NCBI RefSeq assembly: GCF_029542085.1
Contig: NZ_CP107036.1
Span: 434,001 to 498,000, forward strand
DNA from: Sphingobacterium sp. ML3W
GTDB lineage: Bacteria; Bacteroidota; Bacteroidia; Sphingobacteriales; Sphingobacteriaceae
Direction of reading: 5' to 3'
Length of the DNA: 64,000 nucleotides
This document shows positions 1 through 8,325 of the stretch, piece by piece. Below the pieces are notes generated by a model that did not search any database, was not told the DNA's origin, and saw only the letters and a program-made list of their open reading frames with translations. The first letter of the stretch is position 1. Each line of letters starts with the position of its first letter. The position numbers and the translations under genes were made by a program.

Positions 1-1016
1 AGTTCAGGATAGTCGCTGTACACACGGTCAATTTCTTCTTTTTGACCAGGGGATAGTTGTTCTTTTGGATTGATACACCAAGTACCCTTTATCAAGCCCT
101 GGCGTGTGAGGACTTCATGGAGCCCGGGGATACAGCCATGAAATGCATTTGCCGGATCAAAAAAAGCAGCATTACTGTCTGTTACTGCAATGGCTTTGCT
201 TAAAAGATGACTTGCTGTCTGATTATCAGGATGGCGCTTGTAATTCTTAATTTCATCCAGAAGTGTTACCGCTTTTTGCGTCCACACCGCCCAATGCCCT
301 AGTAAGCCCCCTTTAAAATCTATAGCAACTGTCTTCCCGTTCACTGGAAATTGATAGGTAGTCATTAGATCATTGACGATATTGTCATCATTGCCTGTAT
401 ACATGGCGATTTGATCGCTACGATTTGAATTTGCGAGCGCACGCATGACATCCAGGGTTTGGTAACGATTGAAAGAAGCACATTTGATGGCAACAACATT
501 TTCTATCGCAACAAACTCCTGCCAGAAGGAATAGGAAAAAATACGACCACCTACCGAAGGTTGGAGATAAAACCCAAATACTGGAATGATGGCAGCGACT
601 GCACGAACGCGATCAAGTATAGCCTTTTCTGTCCAGTCGTTGAGTCCTCCCATACTCAATAAACCGATATCATAACCATATTTTAGCGCCGTCTTTGCTT
701 CCTGTACGGCTTGTTCGGTAGGCCCACAGATACCTGCAATTTTAAGGAAGGGACGTTGAATCTCTGCCTTGTCCACCTCTTCGCTGGCCCATTTTAAAAC
801 AGTTTCGAACAGGTTGATTTTCGGATCACGAATTTCGAACTGGGTAGAATGTACGGCGACGGCAATCCCTCCGGCGCCACTTGCGATATAATATTTTGTC
901 AGAAGACGTTGAGACTCTTCATCTATACTACGGTCCTCGTGAAGAGCCAGGGGATGGGCGGGGATGACGGTTCCAGCCCAGAGATGTTGTTGTAAATTAG
1001 CGTCTAATTTTTTCAT
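1..1016 (-). CDS. DapA-family (dihydrodipicolinate synthase/NAL superfamily) aldolase, 3' end outside window
   Basis: Translating the minus strand from the ATG at 1014-1016 gives an uninterrupted frame of 338 codons that leaves the window at its left edge, so the C-terminus is missing. The protein reads as a class I aldolase barrel of the DHDPS/N-acetylneuraminate lyase type. A VVAIKCAS stretch carries the probable Schiff-base lysine (about residue 178), FGFYLQPS has the conserved tyrosine (about 150), and SGAGGIAVAV is the substrate carboxylate-binding region near residue 47. Members cleave or form 2-keto-3-deoxy acids with pyruvate as one partner. It is the most distal visible gene of the leftward operon, 18 bp after the epimerase gene. 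In this catabolic context cleavage of a keto-deoxy sugar acid is more likely than lysine synthesis. The family is secure; the substrate is inferred. Confidence 0.85.
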   Translation of the reverse strand, partial: MKKLDANLQQHLWAGTVIPAHPLALHEDRSIDEESQRLLTKYYIASGAGGIAVAVHSTQFEIRDPKINLFETVLKWASEEVDKAEIQRPFLKIAGICGPTEQAVQEAKTALKYGYDIGLLSMGGLNDWTEKAILDRVRAVAAIIPVFGFYLQPSVGGRIFSYSFWQEFVAIENVVAIKCASFNRYQTLDVMRALANSNRSDQIAMYTGNDDNIVNDLMTTYQFPVNGKTVAIDFKGGLLGHWAVWTQKAVTLLDEIKNYKRHPDNQTASHLLSKAIAVTDSNAAFFDPANAFHGCIPGLHEVLTRQGLIKGTWCINPKEQLSPGQKEEIDRVYSDYPE

Positions 1017-1034
1017 TAGAATAATTGTTTTTCC

Positions 1035-2057
1035 TTAAAATTTTCCCTTTCTTTCTTGAAAATGGGTGTCTTTGTTCCAAAGCTCACCGCCGTTCATTAA
1101 CCAGTGCGCGGTGATATCAATGGCTTCCCTGATGGTCGTTTTTGGATAGCCAAATAGGCGGTGACATTCGGAGGCATTGTTGAGCAAAGCGGTTCCTGCA
1201 GCTTGGTTTACAAATACCGGTGTGGTATCAAAATGTTCCGCAAAGCGTTCGGCGATCCAACGGATAGATAGGATCTCAGGACCAGTCACATTCAATATTT
1301 TGGCTGGTGTCTGGCAATGTAGTAGAGATCTTAATGCAATTTCATTGGCATCTCCTTGCCAGATTACATTGACATTTTCGGTTGTTAGGTCTATGGGTAA
1401 TTGCTCCTTGACAGCTTTTGCTATTTCAACCAATACACCATAGCGAAAATCGACAGCATAGTTTAGACGATAGATGAGCGTTGGAGTATGATTTTTCTTG
1501 GCGAAATATTCGAAAATACGTTCTCGCCCCAAACAAGACTGTGCGTATTCACCCACAGGTTCTGGTGTGGTTTCTTCGGATACACCCGCTCGATTGATGG
1601 GGACAAAGGGAAGTACATTTCCTGACGAAAAGGCCACAATATTGGATTTTTCAAAATGTGAAGCAACCATTCCAGGGAGGTAGGTATTCATCGCCCAGGT
1701 GAAGTCTTCATTTCCCGTTGTACCAAATTTATGGCCAGCAAGATAGATGACATTGGGAACCTGTGGAAGCTGTTTGAGCTGCTCGGGATCCAATAGGTCG
1801 CAGGCAATGGTCGAGATGCCAGCATCTTCTAATTCTTGCTGGAGCTCTTTTGTTGAAAAGCGCGATACGCCAATAACCTTTTTTTCAATGCCAGCGGCCT
1901 CAATCGCCCGAATAGCTAATTTAGCCATACTTGGCCCCATTTTTCCGCCGATTCCTAAGAATAGGATATCTCCCTGGATTTTTTTTATGTCTTCAATGAG
2001 CTCCGCTGATGGTGCGAGTATCTGCCGCTCTAAAGCTGCTAAAGTGTTGTTATCCAT
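1035..2057 (-). CDS. NAD(P)-dependent epimerase/dehydratase-like protein
   Basis: This is a 340-residue cytosolic protein of the extended SDR (NAD-dependent epimerase/dehydratase) type. After an approximately 28-residue leader comes a beta-strand and glycine-rich loop, ILFLGIGGKMGPS, near residues 32-44, in place of the usual GxxGxxG. VIYLAGHKFG and the VAFSSGNVLPF strand follow as in epimerases. A clear YxxxK dyad is not obvious; the EYAQSCLGRE segment near residue 190 is the corresponding region and lacks the lysine, so the catalytic mechanism may differ. It lies between the Nramp-like gene (7 bp away) and the DapA-family gene (18 bp away) and is almost certainly cotranscribed. It probably oxidises, epimerises or dehydrates a sugar or sugar acid, but the substrate cannot be read from the sequence. 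Confidence 0.75.
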   Translation of the reverse strand: MDNNTLAALERQILAPSAELIEDIKKIQGDILFLGIGGKMGPSMAKLAIRAIEAAGIEKKVIGVSRFSTKELQQELEDAGISTIACDLLDPEQLKQLPQVPNVIYLAGHKFGTTGNEDFTWAMNTYLPGMVASHFEKSNIVAFSSGNVLPFVPINRAGVSEETTPEPVGEYAQSCLGRERIFEYFAKKNHTPTLIYRLNYAVDFRYGVLVEIAKAVKEQLPIDLTTENVNVIWQGDANEIALRSLLHCQTPAKILNVTGPEILSIRWIAERFAEHFDTTPVFVNQAAGTALLNNASECHRLFGYPKTTIREAIDITAHWLMNGGELWNKDTHFQERKGKF

Positions 2058-2064
2058 AATTGGT

Positions 2065-3294
2065 TTATGTGATTAAATTGTAAAAATTACTGATAGCGAG
2101 GGCGACGAGCAATACGAGTCCTAAAATCGCCCACAATTTCGTCAATGGTTTGTTTTGGAGATCACCCATGATCTCCTTATCATTAGCGACAAGAAATAAG
2201 ACAATACCAATAAATGGGACAAGGAAAATGGTGATGCTTTGCGCAAAAACAATAAGTTCTAGAGGTAGATTTCCGAAGATAAGTGCAATGACAGAACCAA
2301 AAATCATCACTAGGGATATGAACAATTTGACTTTTGGGTGGTTCAGGTTATTGCCATATCCAAAAGTATCACCGAGTAATGACCCCCCGAGGACGGCATT
2401 TCCAATTAAGGAAGAAAAAGAAGCACCAAAGAGACCAATGAAAAAGAGGTGCGAGGCGTAGGTTCCCAAAAGTGGCTCCAGCGCACGGCCCATTTCGGCT
2501 GCCGAACTCAGTTTAATACCTTGAGGATGAAGTGTGTTCGCTGCGCATACCATCACGGCCGCACTCATGATACCAAGAATAATAATGCCAATCCGGCTTC
2601 CCATAAGCTGCCTTTGAGTTGTCTGCTGATCGTTGGATAATTTGCGTCTGGATTGCACCAGATAACTCTGATAGAAGGCGCCCACGATCGAAAAACAAGA
2701 CGCTGTAAAAGCGATGATCAGACCTACTGAGCTTGGTGGAATACTGGGTACAAATCCTTTGAAAAAGTCAGGTATAGGAGTCTCAATCATAATCGCTGTT
2801 GAAAGAAAGGCAAAGAGCATAAGAATAATCAGTGCCAGCATTAATTTTTCCAGCAGCGCGTAAAACGATTTAAAGAAAAGCAGCAGGATACCGATCACGT
2901 TAAACACAATAATCCATATTTGGGGATTTGTCCCTGTTGCCTCTGAGATGGAAATTGATACCCCCGTTGCATTGCCCGATTGGAAACAGGTAGCGACAAG
3001 AAAAATACCGATACCAATAATTATGGCCGTTGTTTTTCCAAACTTATTACGAATCAAAGCGAGTAGGGATTCGTCACGGGCAATACCGATACGTGCCGCC
3101 ATATTGGTGAAAACTGTCATAAAACAGATGGCAACAACCACAACCCAAAGGAGTGAAAAGCCGTAATCAGCACCCATTTTTGACGTAATAGTCATTTTGC
3201 TTGGGCCAAAAACCAAAGCCGCGGTAATGATTCCTGGCCCTAGGATGGATAGCCAGTTCTTGAATAAGGAGCGTTTAGGAGCTTGTTGTTCCAT
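2065..3294 (-). CDS. Nramp-family transporter lacking the canonical metal-binding motifs
   Basis: This 409-residue integral membrane protein has about eleven hydrophobic segments and the overall Nramp (LeuT-fold) pattern, starting with ILGPGIITAALVFGP. Canonical Nramp proteins carry DPGN in TM1 and MPH in TM6, which coordinate Mn2+ or Fe2+. Here the TM1 site reads GPSK (residues 30-33) and the TM6 region reads CFSIVGAFYQSY, so the coordinating Asp, Asn and Met are absent. An annotation as a manganese or iron importer would therefore be unsafe. The gene sits between the PQQ dehydrogenase gene (4 bp away) and the epimerase gene (7 bp away) in a sugar-catabolic operon. A role in moving an organic substrate or a different ion is an inference from that context. 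Confidence 0.85.
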   Translation of the reverse strand: MEQQAPKRSLFKNWLSILGPGIITAALVFGPSKMTITSKMGADYGFSLLWVVVVAICFMTVFTNMAARIGIARDESLLALIRNKFGKTTAIIIGIGIFLVATCFQSGNATGVSISISEATGTNPQIWIIVFNVIGILLLFFKSFYALLEKLMLALIILMLFAFLSTAIMIETPIPDFFKGFVPSIPPSSVGLIIAFTASCFSIVGAFYQSYLVQSRRKLSNDQQTTQRQLMGSRIGIIILGIMSAAVMVCAANTLHPQGIKLSSAAEMGRALEPLLGTYASHLFFIGLFGASFSSLIGNAVLGGSLLGDTFGYGNNLNHPKVKLFISLVMIFGSVIALIFGNLPLELIVFAQSITIFLVPFIGIVLFLVANDKEIMGDLQNKPLTKLWAILGLVLLVALAISNFYNLIT

Positions 3295-3298
3295 AAGT

Positions 3299-4822
3299 TT
3301 AGCGTAATGAGGTTAAGTTTTGTTGGTTGATTTTAGTCGCATTATTCCCAAAATGAGTTCGAATATAATTTGCAACCGCGATGACTTCCTCGTCTTTGAG
3401 AAACGAAAATGCTGGCATTGCGCCCTCATATTTGACTCCATTGATCGATTGACCGTTCAGCCCGTGTAAGAGCAGTTTTAGAAGTGCTTTTGGTTCACCA
3501 TTGACCATCGTTGACTGTGCTAATGGCGGAAACGTATTTGTGAGTCCTTTGCCATCAGATTTGTGGCAGGAAGTGCAGTAAGAATCGTATAATGTTTGTC
3601 CGTTTTTTACACCGGGCACGATACTGTTGGCCGTTTGCGGCTTGAGGATAGGGACCACAGCTTTATCTGAAAGCCGTAGCCGATAAATAACATCGTCATC
3701 TGGCTTCGGAAATCCTTTTTGCGGATTCCAGTCACGGTTGCTCGAACAGAAATAGATATCGCCGTTGGGTAAAACCAAAACCGAGCGCAAGCGGCCAAGC
3801 TGATCTTTAAATAAGACTTTTTCATCGGTTATCTTTTTGCCATCGGCTGATAATTTCAGGATCCGTAAGGACTGGTTTTTTAGCGTTGCTAAAATCAAAC
3901 TGTTCTGCCATTCCGGAATAGTAGCGACACCATAATAAGCCATTCCGGAGGGGGCAACAACTGGTGTCCACGATTTTATGGGGTCAGTTCGAGGGCTTAG
4001 TTTGGCTATGGCTTTCTCCTTTTCGGTATCAATCATACCTTCAATTTGCGGCCAGCCATAATTTTTAAGGGGCTGAATAAGATTAATCTCATCCTCAATG
4101 GCATCCCCATGTTCGGAGGTGTAGATCGTTCCTTTGTCGTTATGGGTAAGTCCCTGCATATTACGGAAACCCCAGGCATAAACATAACTGTTTGCTATCG
4201 GATTATCCGAAGGAATCGTACCATCCAGGTTTAACCGCAAGATCTTTCCATTTAACGAACTGCTATCCTGTGCAAAGGTATCGCTTGCAGCATCGCCTGT
4301 CGCCCAATAGACTTTTTTGTCAGAAGATACAATGACACGTGAGCCGTTGTGTCCCGTATTGCCCGGTATCTGTAACAGGCGTGTTGGGTTGGACAGTCTG
4401 CCATCGGTACTGTAATCGTAGCGATATAAATTTGAAAAAATAAGACTGTCTCTTTTACTGGTATACGAAAGATAGAGATAGGCCTGTTCGTGTTCGGGCT
4501 GATACAAAGACATGCCTAACAGCCCGAGTGTACGCTGATGGTAGACGTTTTTTAGGCTATCGACTAAAATGACCCTTTTTGTTCGTATATCCAGTCTACG
4601 GATACTTCCACCAATTTCCGAAAATAAGATAGCCTGATTTACATGATCGTATTGTAAGTCCCATGGAACTTGTAGGTCAGTGGCCTCTTTGGATAAAGAA
4701 AGTATGCTGTTCTCCAATTGGATGCTATTGATTATTACTGTCTCCTTTTCGTCCCGGGGAGAACAGGAAGATAGAAAGGATGTCAATAGCAATAGCCAAA
4801 CACAGTTTATTTGTTGTTTCAT
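3299..4822 (-). CDS. PQQ-dependent aldose (glucose/sorbosone-type) dehydrogenase fused to cytochrome c, lipoprotein
   Basis: This is a 507-residue exported lipoprotein with a hydrophobic leader ending FLSSC (Cys20). The main part is a six-bladed soluble glucose/sorbosone dehydrogenase propeller. Recognisable pieces are GNTGHNGSRVI, VYAWGFRNMQGL and TSEHGDAIEDEIN, typical of the PQQ and Ca2+ pocket. The last 90 or so residues form a class I cytochrome c domain with CTSCH (about residues 415-420) and a distal GAMPAF methionine. The enzyme should oxidise an aldose to a lactone in the periplasm and pass electrons through its own haem to the respiratory chain. It is the first gene of the leftward operon, and its promoter lies in the shared operator region 4823-5197. 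No PQQ biosynthesis genes are visible in this window. Confidence 0.88.
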   Translation of the reverse strand: MKQQINCVWLLLLTSFLSSCSPRDEKETVIINSIQLENSILSLSKEATDLQVPWDLQYDHVNQAILFSEIGGSIRRLDIRTKRVILVDSLKNVYHQRTLGLLGMSLYQPEHEQAYLYLSYTSKRDSLIFSNLYRYDYSTDGRLSNPTRLLQIPGNTGHNGSRVIVSSDKKVYWATGDAASDTFAQDSSSLNGKILRLNLDGTIPSDNPIANSYVYAWGFRNMQGLTHNDKGTIYTSEHGDAIEDEINLIQPLKNYGWPQIEGMIDTEKEKAIAKLSPRTDPIKSWTPVVAPSGMAYYGVATIPEWQNSLILATLKNQSLRILKLSADGKKITDEKVLFKDQLGRLRSVLVLPNGDIYFCSSNRDWNPQKGFPKPDDDVIYRLRLSDKAVVPILKPQTANSIVPGVKNGQTLYDSYCTSCHKSDGKGLTNTFPPLAQSTMVNGEPKALLKLLLHGLNGQSINGVKYEGAMPAFSFLKDEEVIAVANYIRTHFGNNATKINQQNLTSLR

Positions 4823-4885
4823 TGTCGGTCAATGGTTATTCTTTTGATTTATCTGGTTATGTCAAAATTAGTTTATTAAAAATAA

Positions 4886-4917
4886 ATATACAAAAAATAA
4901 TGTAATTTGTATACAAA
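4886..4917. promoter_or_regulatory. Paired GTATAC operator, leftward promoter (probable GntR site)
   Basis: A perfect 12-bp palindrome TTTGTATACAAA lies at 4906-4917, and a second core, ATATAC, lies at 4886-4891, exactly 23 bp upstream. On the minus strand the T-rich run next to the first core resembles a Bacteroidota -7 box (TATTTTTTG). Bound protein could therefore block the promoter of the leftward dehydrogenase-Nramp-epimerase-aldolase operon. The arrangement nearly repeats that at 14292-14320. Assignment to the GntR protein encoded at 12789 is inferred from the palindrome type and the shared pattern. Confidence 0.65.
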
Positions 4918-5043
4918 ATAACTGAAAATATGTTGCTAAATTCGATTTAGTATCCTCGTTAATTAATTCTATAGATGATTTTATTAGGTTAATCTGTATT
5001 TGTTGTGAAGACTGTTTTGTAAAAAAGTAAAAAAAATATTTAA

Positions 5044-5074
5044 TTGTATACAAAAAATATATATTATTGTATTC
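5044..5074. promoter_or_regulatory. Paired GTATAC/GTATTC operator upstream of susC (probable GntR site)
   Basis: TTGTATACAA at 5044-5053 is a perfect palindrome. A second core GTATTC at 5069-5074 follows 23 bp later, the same spacing as in the neighbouring operators. A TAttATTG element at 5062-5069, one base off the TAnnTTTG -7 consensus, overlaps the second core. This fits repression of the susC-susD-lyase operon whose first ATG is at 5198. The whole 4823-5197 interval is an AT-rich divergent promoter region with no gene in it. Confidence 0.65.
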
Positions 5075-5197
5075 ACTATGATGAAGTATAGGAGCGGAGT
5101 TATTATAAATTATAACGACAAAACGCCGCTTCTTTAAAATACCAATAAACTGAAGAGCTTATAAATCATTTATTTAACCACTTTAACCTGAGTATTC

Positions 5198-8100
5198 ATG
5201 ATACTAAAACAGATTAAAATCCGGGATGTGATAAACAGGAACTGCCTTTTGGTCGGGCTGCCTTTTATTTCAATGGGTGCGTTTGCCACTGTTCCCTCTT
5301 TTCCTCACCTGGAAAAGATTCCCATTCAACGCGTTCTTACTTCGACAGGGGGCGCAGCAAATTTTCAACAGCAGATCGTTGGGCAGGTGCTCGATGCGAA
5401 AGGTCAGCCATTGGCTGGAGTGGAGGTGCGCAATCTTAAAAACTCATCCGTTACGGTGACAGATCAGGAGGGGCGGTTCAAATTGAATGGGTCTTCTTCT
5501 GATCAGATTCAGTTTCGCCTGATCGGTTTTAGTACAAAGGTAGTCTCGGCAAGGGATGTGCAGGCTTTGCTGCTTGAAACGAATGAAAGTACCCTGGATG
5601 AAGTCGTTGTAGTTGGTTATGGTAAGCAGAAGAAAGAGACGCTGACGGGTTCTGTTTCCAGTGTTAGGTTTGATGAGTCAACGGTGAGCCGGCCAAACAT
5701 GAATTTGGCTTCCGCTTTGGTCGGTAAAGCTTCAGGGCTTAATATCGCACAGACCTCCGGTAGTCCGGGTGCTGAGGGGTTTGATCTGTTGATTCGTGGC
5801 AAGGGGACGATGAATGATGCTTCCCCTTTGGTTGTCATTGATGGGGTGCCCGGTGCACTGAATGATGTCAATCCAAATGATGTGGAAAGCATATCCGTGT
5901 TGAAGGATGCGTCATCGGCTGCAATATATGGTTCCCGGGCTGCGAATGGCGTTATATTGGTAACCACCAAGCGCGGGAAGGGAGAAGATTTTACTGTAAC
6001 CTATAATGGGTACTTCGGGCGTCAGCAAGCGGCTAAAAATATCGGTTTTATAACCGATATGGCAACCCATATGGAGCTTGTTAACGAGTCGGAAGGGCGG
6101 GAAAAATATGGTGCTGAATTAATTGATACCTGGAGAAAGGAGTCGGCGGCCGGTAATCCGCTGTATCCAAATACAGATTGGTACAAGGAAATGCTGAATA
6201 CCGCGCCGTTAACCGAACATACGCTGTCTGTTCGTGGCGGCGGTAAAAAAGGAAATTTTGCCATGTCCTTGGGTTTTCTGGATAACAAGGGGGTGGTGGA
6301 TAATTCCGGTTTCAAAAAATATGATTTTCGGATCAATGCCGATACGAAGATCAAGAATATATTGACATTGGGTGGAAATGTTTTTGGTACCTGGTCAAAC
6401 CGGCAACCCTTGGATGTAAATAGCTTCTTTGGAGCGATCCGTAATACGACGCCGGGAGTTGTGCCGCAGTATGAGGACGGGCGTTATGGAGGGGAGATGT
6501 TCCCAGGGCTCCCTCAGGGGGCTAATCCAAGAGCTTATGTAGATAATATTCGGGGAGATTACGAAAGGCAAAAGCTTGGACTTAAATTTTTTAGTATAGT
6601 GAATTTCATGGAGAATCTGGAGTGGGAGAGTAGTTTTGGTTTTAATTACAATAATAACCGGAATTGGGAATATGTGCGACCTTACTCCTTGTGGAACTTA
6701 CAGACTGGATTGGAGTATCAAAAAAAGCCAAGTGTAAGTAGTTTGTTCAATGGTAGCATCCGTAATTATACTACGGTGCTGAATACCCTGTTGCGGTACC
6801 GTGAAACAATTGCGGACAATCATCATTTGGCGGTATTGCTGGGTTTTGATCAGCAGTATAACCGTATGGACAAATTTGATGCAAAAAAGAATGATATATT
6901 GGGGGATGATGCGATCTATATTCTGGATGCGGGGGCAAACCTTGAAGCGATCAATGGTTCCGGAACAGATGATGCCCTCCAGTCTTATTTTGGCCGTTTG
7001 AATTATGATTTTAAGGGGAAATATCTATTTGAAGCAAATGCACGCTATGACGGTTCTTCCCGATTTGCAAAGGAGAATAGATGGGGGTTCTTCCCGTCCT
7101 TTTCAGCGGGCTGGCGTGTAACGGAAGAGGAGTTTGCTCAGCCTTTGAAAGCTGTATTTGATGAAATTAAAATTCGTGGTTCATGGGGTAAACTGGGGAA
7201 TAATAGAATCGGCGATTATACTTATCAAGTCGTATACGGTTCCTATTTATATCCATTTGGCGGTCAGCTGAAGCAAGGAGTGGCGCCAAAGGAAATCGCG
7301 AACAGTAAAATAAAGTGGGAAACGACCACGATTGCTAATATCGGTTTGGATCTTGCTCTATTAAATAATAGGTTGACTTTTAGTGCAGAATATTTTGATC
7401 GCAATACATCTGATATCCTGACGAAGATCCCTATTCCTATGGTGATGGGTAACTTTTCACCGCCTTGGCAAAATGTTGCCGAGATGCGTAACAGAGGGGT
7501 TGATCTTCAGCTTGGATACTTTGGGAAAATAGGTGCAGATTGGTCCTACGGTCTAAATGGTAACCTGTCCTTCCTGAATAATAAAGTGATTAAGTTCAAT
7601 GGCAATAGATCAATCAACGAAAGTTATATTACGATGGAAGGAAAGCCTTTCAATAGTTTCTTTATGCTTGAATTTGATCGAATTATACAGGATCAAAGTG
7701 AAATTGATCAATTGAAGGCAGATGGTTATACTTTTGGGACATATGTAGGCGGAGAGCCTAAGCCGGGGGATATGTTGTACAAAGATGTGAACGGTGACAA
7801 GGTGTTCAATGAGGAGGATAGGGTTGTCAAGAATTATTCGGGATTGCCTAAAGTGACTTACGGATTGAGTCTGAATGCCGGTTATAAAGGCTTTGATCTG
7901 AACGTCGTGGCACAGGGTGTTAGTGGTGTGAAGCAATATTGGGGTAACGACGGTTTTAATACGTTCAACATCAATGAAGGTTTCTTGCAGAATGCGGAAA
8001 TATTAAATCGCTGGACACCTGAAAACCATTCTACCGAATATCCGCGATTGCGTACTTCAGGTAGTGCCTTAAATACTGTATATAGTGACTACTGGCTACA

Positions 8101-8314
8101 GAATACCTCATTTTTAAGAATCAAATCGATACAGCTGGGTTATGCATTGCCAAAAGAGGCATCGGCGAAGTTTAAAGTGGATAGATTACGTGTATTCGCT
8201 AATCTGGAGAATTACTTCACATTCACAAAGTTCAAAGGTTATAATCCGGAGAACGCCAGTGTCTCTTATCCCTCAATGAAACAATGGGTAGTTGGTTTAA
8301 ATGTAACATTTTAA
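5198..8314 (+). CDS. SusC/RagA-family TonB-dependent outer-membrane transporter
   Basis: This 1038-residue outer-membrane receptor is of full length for the family. After an N-terminal export signal, a carboxypeptidase-regulatory-like domain lies at about residues 60-130 (GQVLDAKGQPLAGVEV). The TonB-box region LDEVVVVGYG lies near 132-142. The plug domain has the SusC signature VLKDASSAAIYGSRAANG near 235-252, and a long beta-barrel ends in the aromatic-terminated strand GLNVTF. With SusD it should import oligosaccharides across the outer membrane using TonB energy. The gene opens the rightward operon: susD starts 11 bp after its stop and a polysaccharide-lyase-like gene follows. I see no anti-sigma-interacting (STN) domain. 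Regulation through a FecR/sigma system is therefore unlikely, and the upstream GTATAC operators point to GntR control. Confidence 0.95.
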   Translation: MILKQIKIRDVINRNCLLVGLPFISMGAFATVPSFPHLEKIPIQRVLTSTGGAANFQQQIVGQVLDAKGQPLAGVEVRNLKNSSVTVTDQEGRFKLNGSSSDQIQFRLIGFSTKVVSARDVQALLLETNESTLDEVVVVGYGKQKKETLTGSVSSVRFDESTVSRPNMNLASALVGKASGLNIAQTSGSPGAEGFDLLIRGKGTMNDASPLVVIDGVPGALNDVNPNDVESISVLKDASSAAIYGSRAANGVILVTTKRGKGEDFTVTYNGYFGRQQAAKNIGFITDMATHMELVNESEGREKYGAELIDTWRKESAAGNPLYPNTDWYKEMLNTAPLTEHTLSVRGGGKKGNFAMSLGFLDNKGVVDNSGFKKYDFRINADTKIKNILTLGGNVFGTWSNRQPLDVNSFFGAIRNTTPGVVPQYEDGRYGGEMFPGLPQGANPRAYVDNIRGDYERQKLGLKFFSIVNFMENLEWESSFGFNYNNNRNWEYVRPYSLWNLQTGLEYQKKPSVSSLFNGSIRNYTTVLNTLLRYRETIADNHHLAVLLGFDQQYNRMDKFDAKKNDILGDDAIYILDAGANLEAINGSGTDDALQSYFGRLNYDFKGKYLFEANARYDGSSRFAKENRWGFFPSFSAGWRVTEEEFAQPLKAVFDEIKIRGSWGKLGNNRIGDYTYQVVYGSYLYPFGGQLKQGVAPKEIANSKIKWETTTIANIGLDLALLNNRLTFSAEYFDRNTSDILTKIPIPMVMGNFSPPWQNVAEMRNRGVDLQLGYFGKIGADWSYGLNGNLSFLNNKVIKFNGNRSINESYITMEGKPFNSFFMLEFDRIIQDQSEIDQLKADGYTFGTYVGGEPKPGDMLYKDVNGDKVFNEEDRVVKNYSGLPKVTYGLSLNAGYKGFDLNVVAQGVSGVKQYWGNDGFNTFNINEGFLQNAEILNRWTPENHSTEYPRLRTSGSALNTVYSDYWLQNTSFLRIKSIQLGYALPKEASAKFKVDRLRVFANLENYFTFTKFKGYNPENASVSYPSMKQWVVGLNVTF

Positions 8315-8325
8315 GACGAAAAGCC

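Noticed and set aside
459..662. 67-codon open frame on the plus strand
   Set aside because: It lies wholly antisense to the DapA-family gene and shows no protein-like motif.
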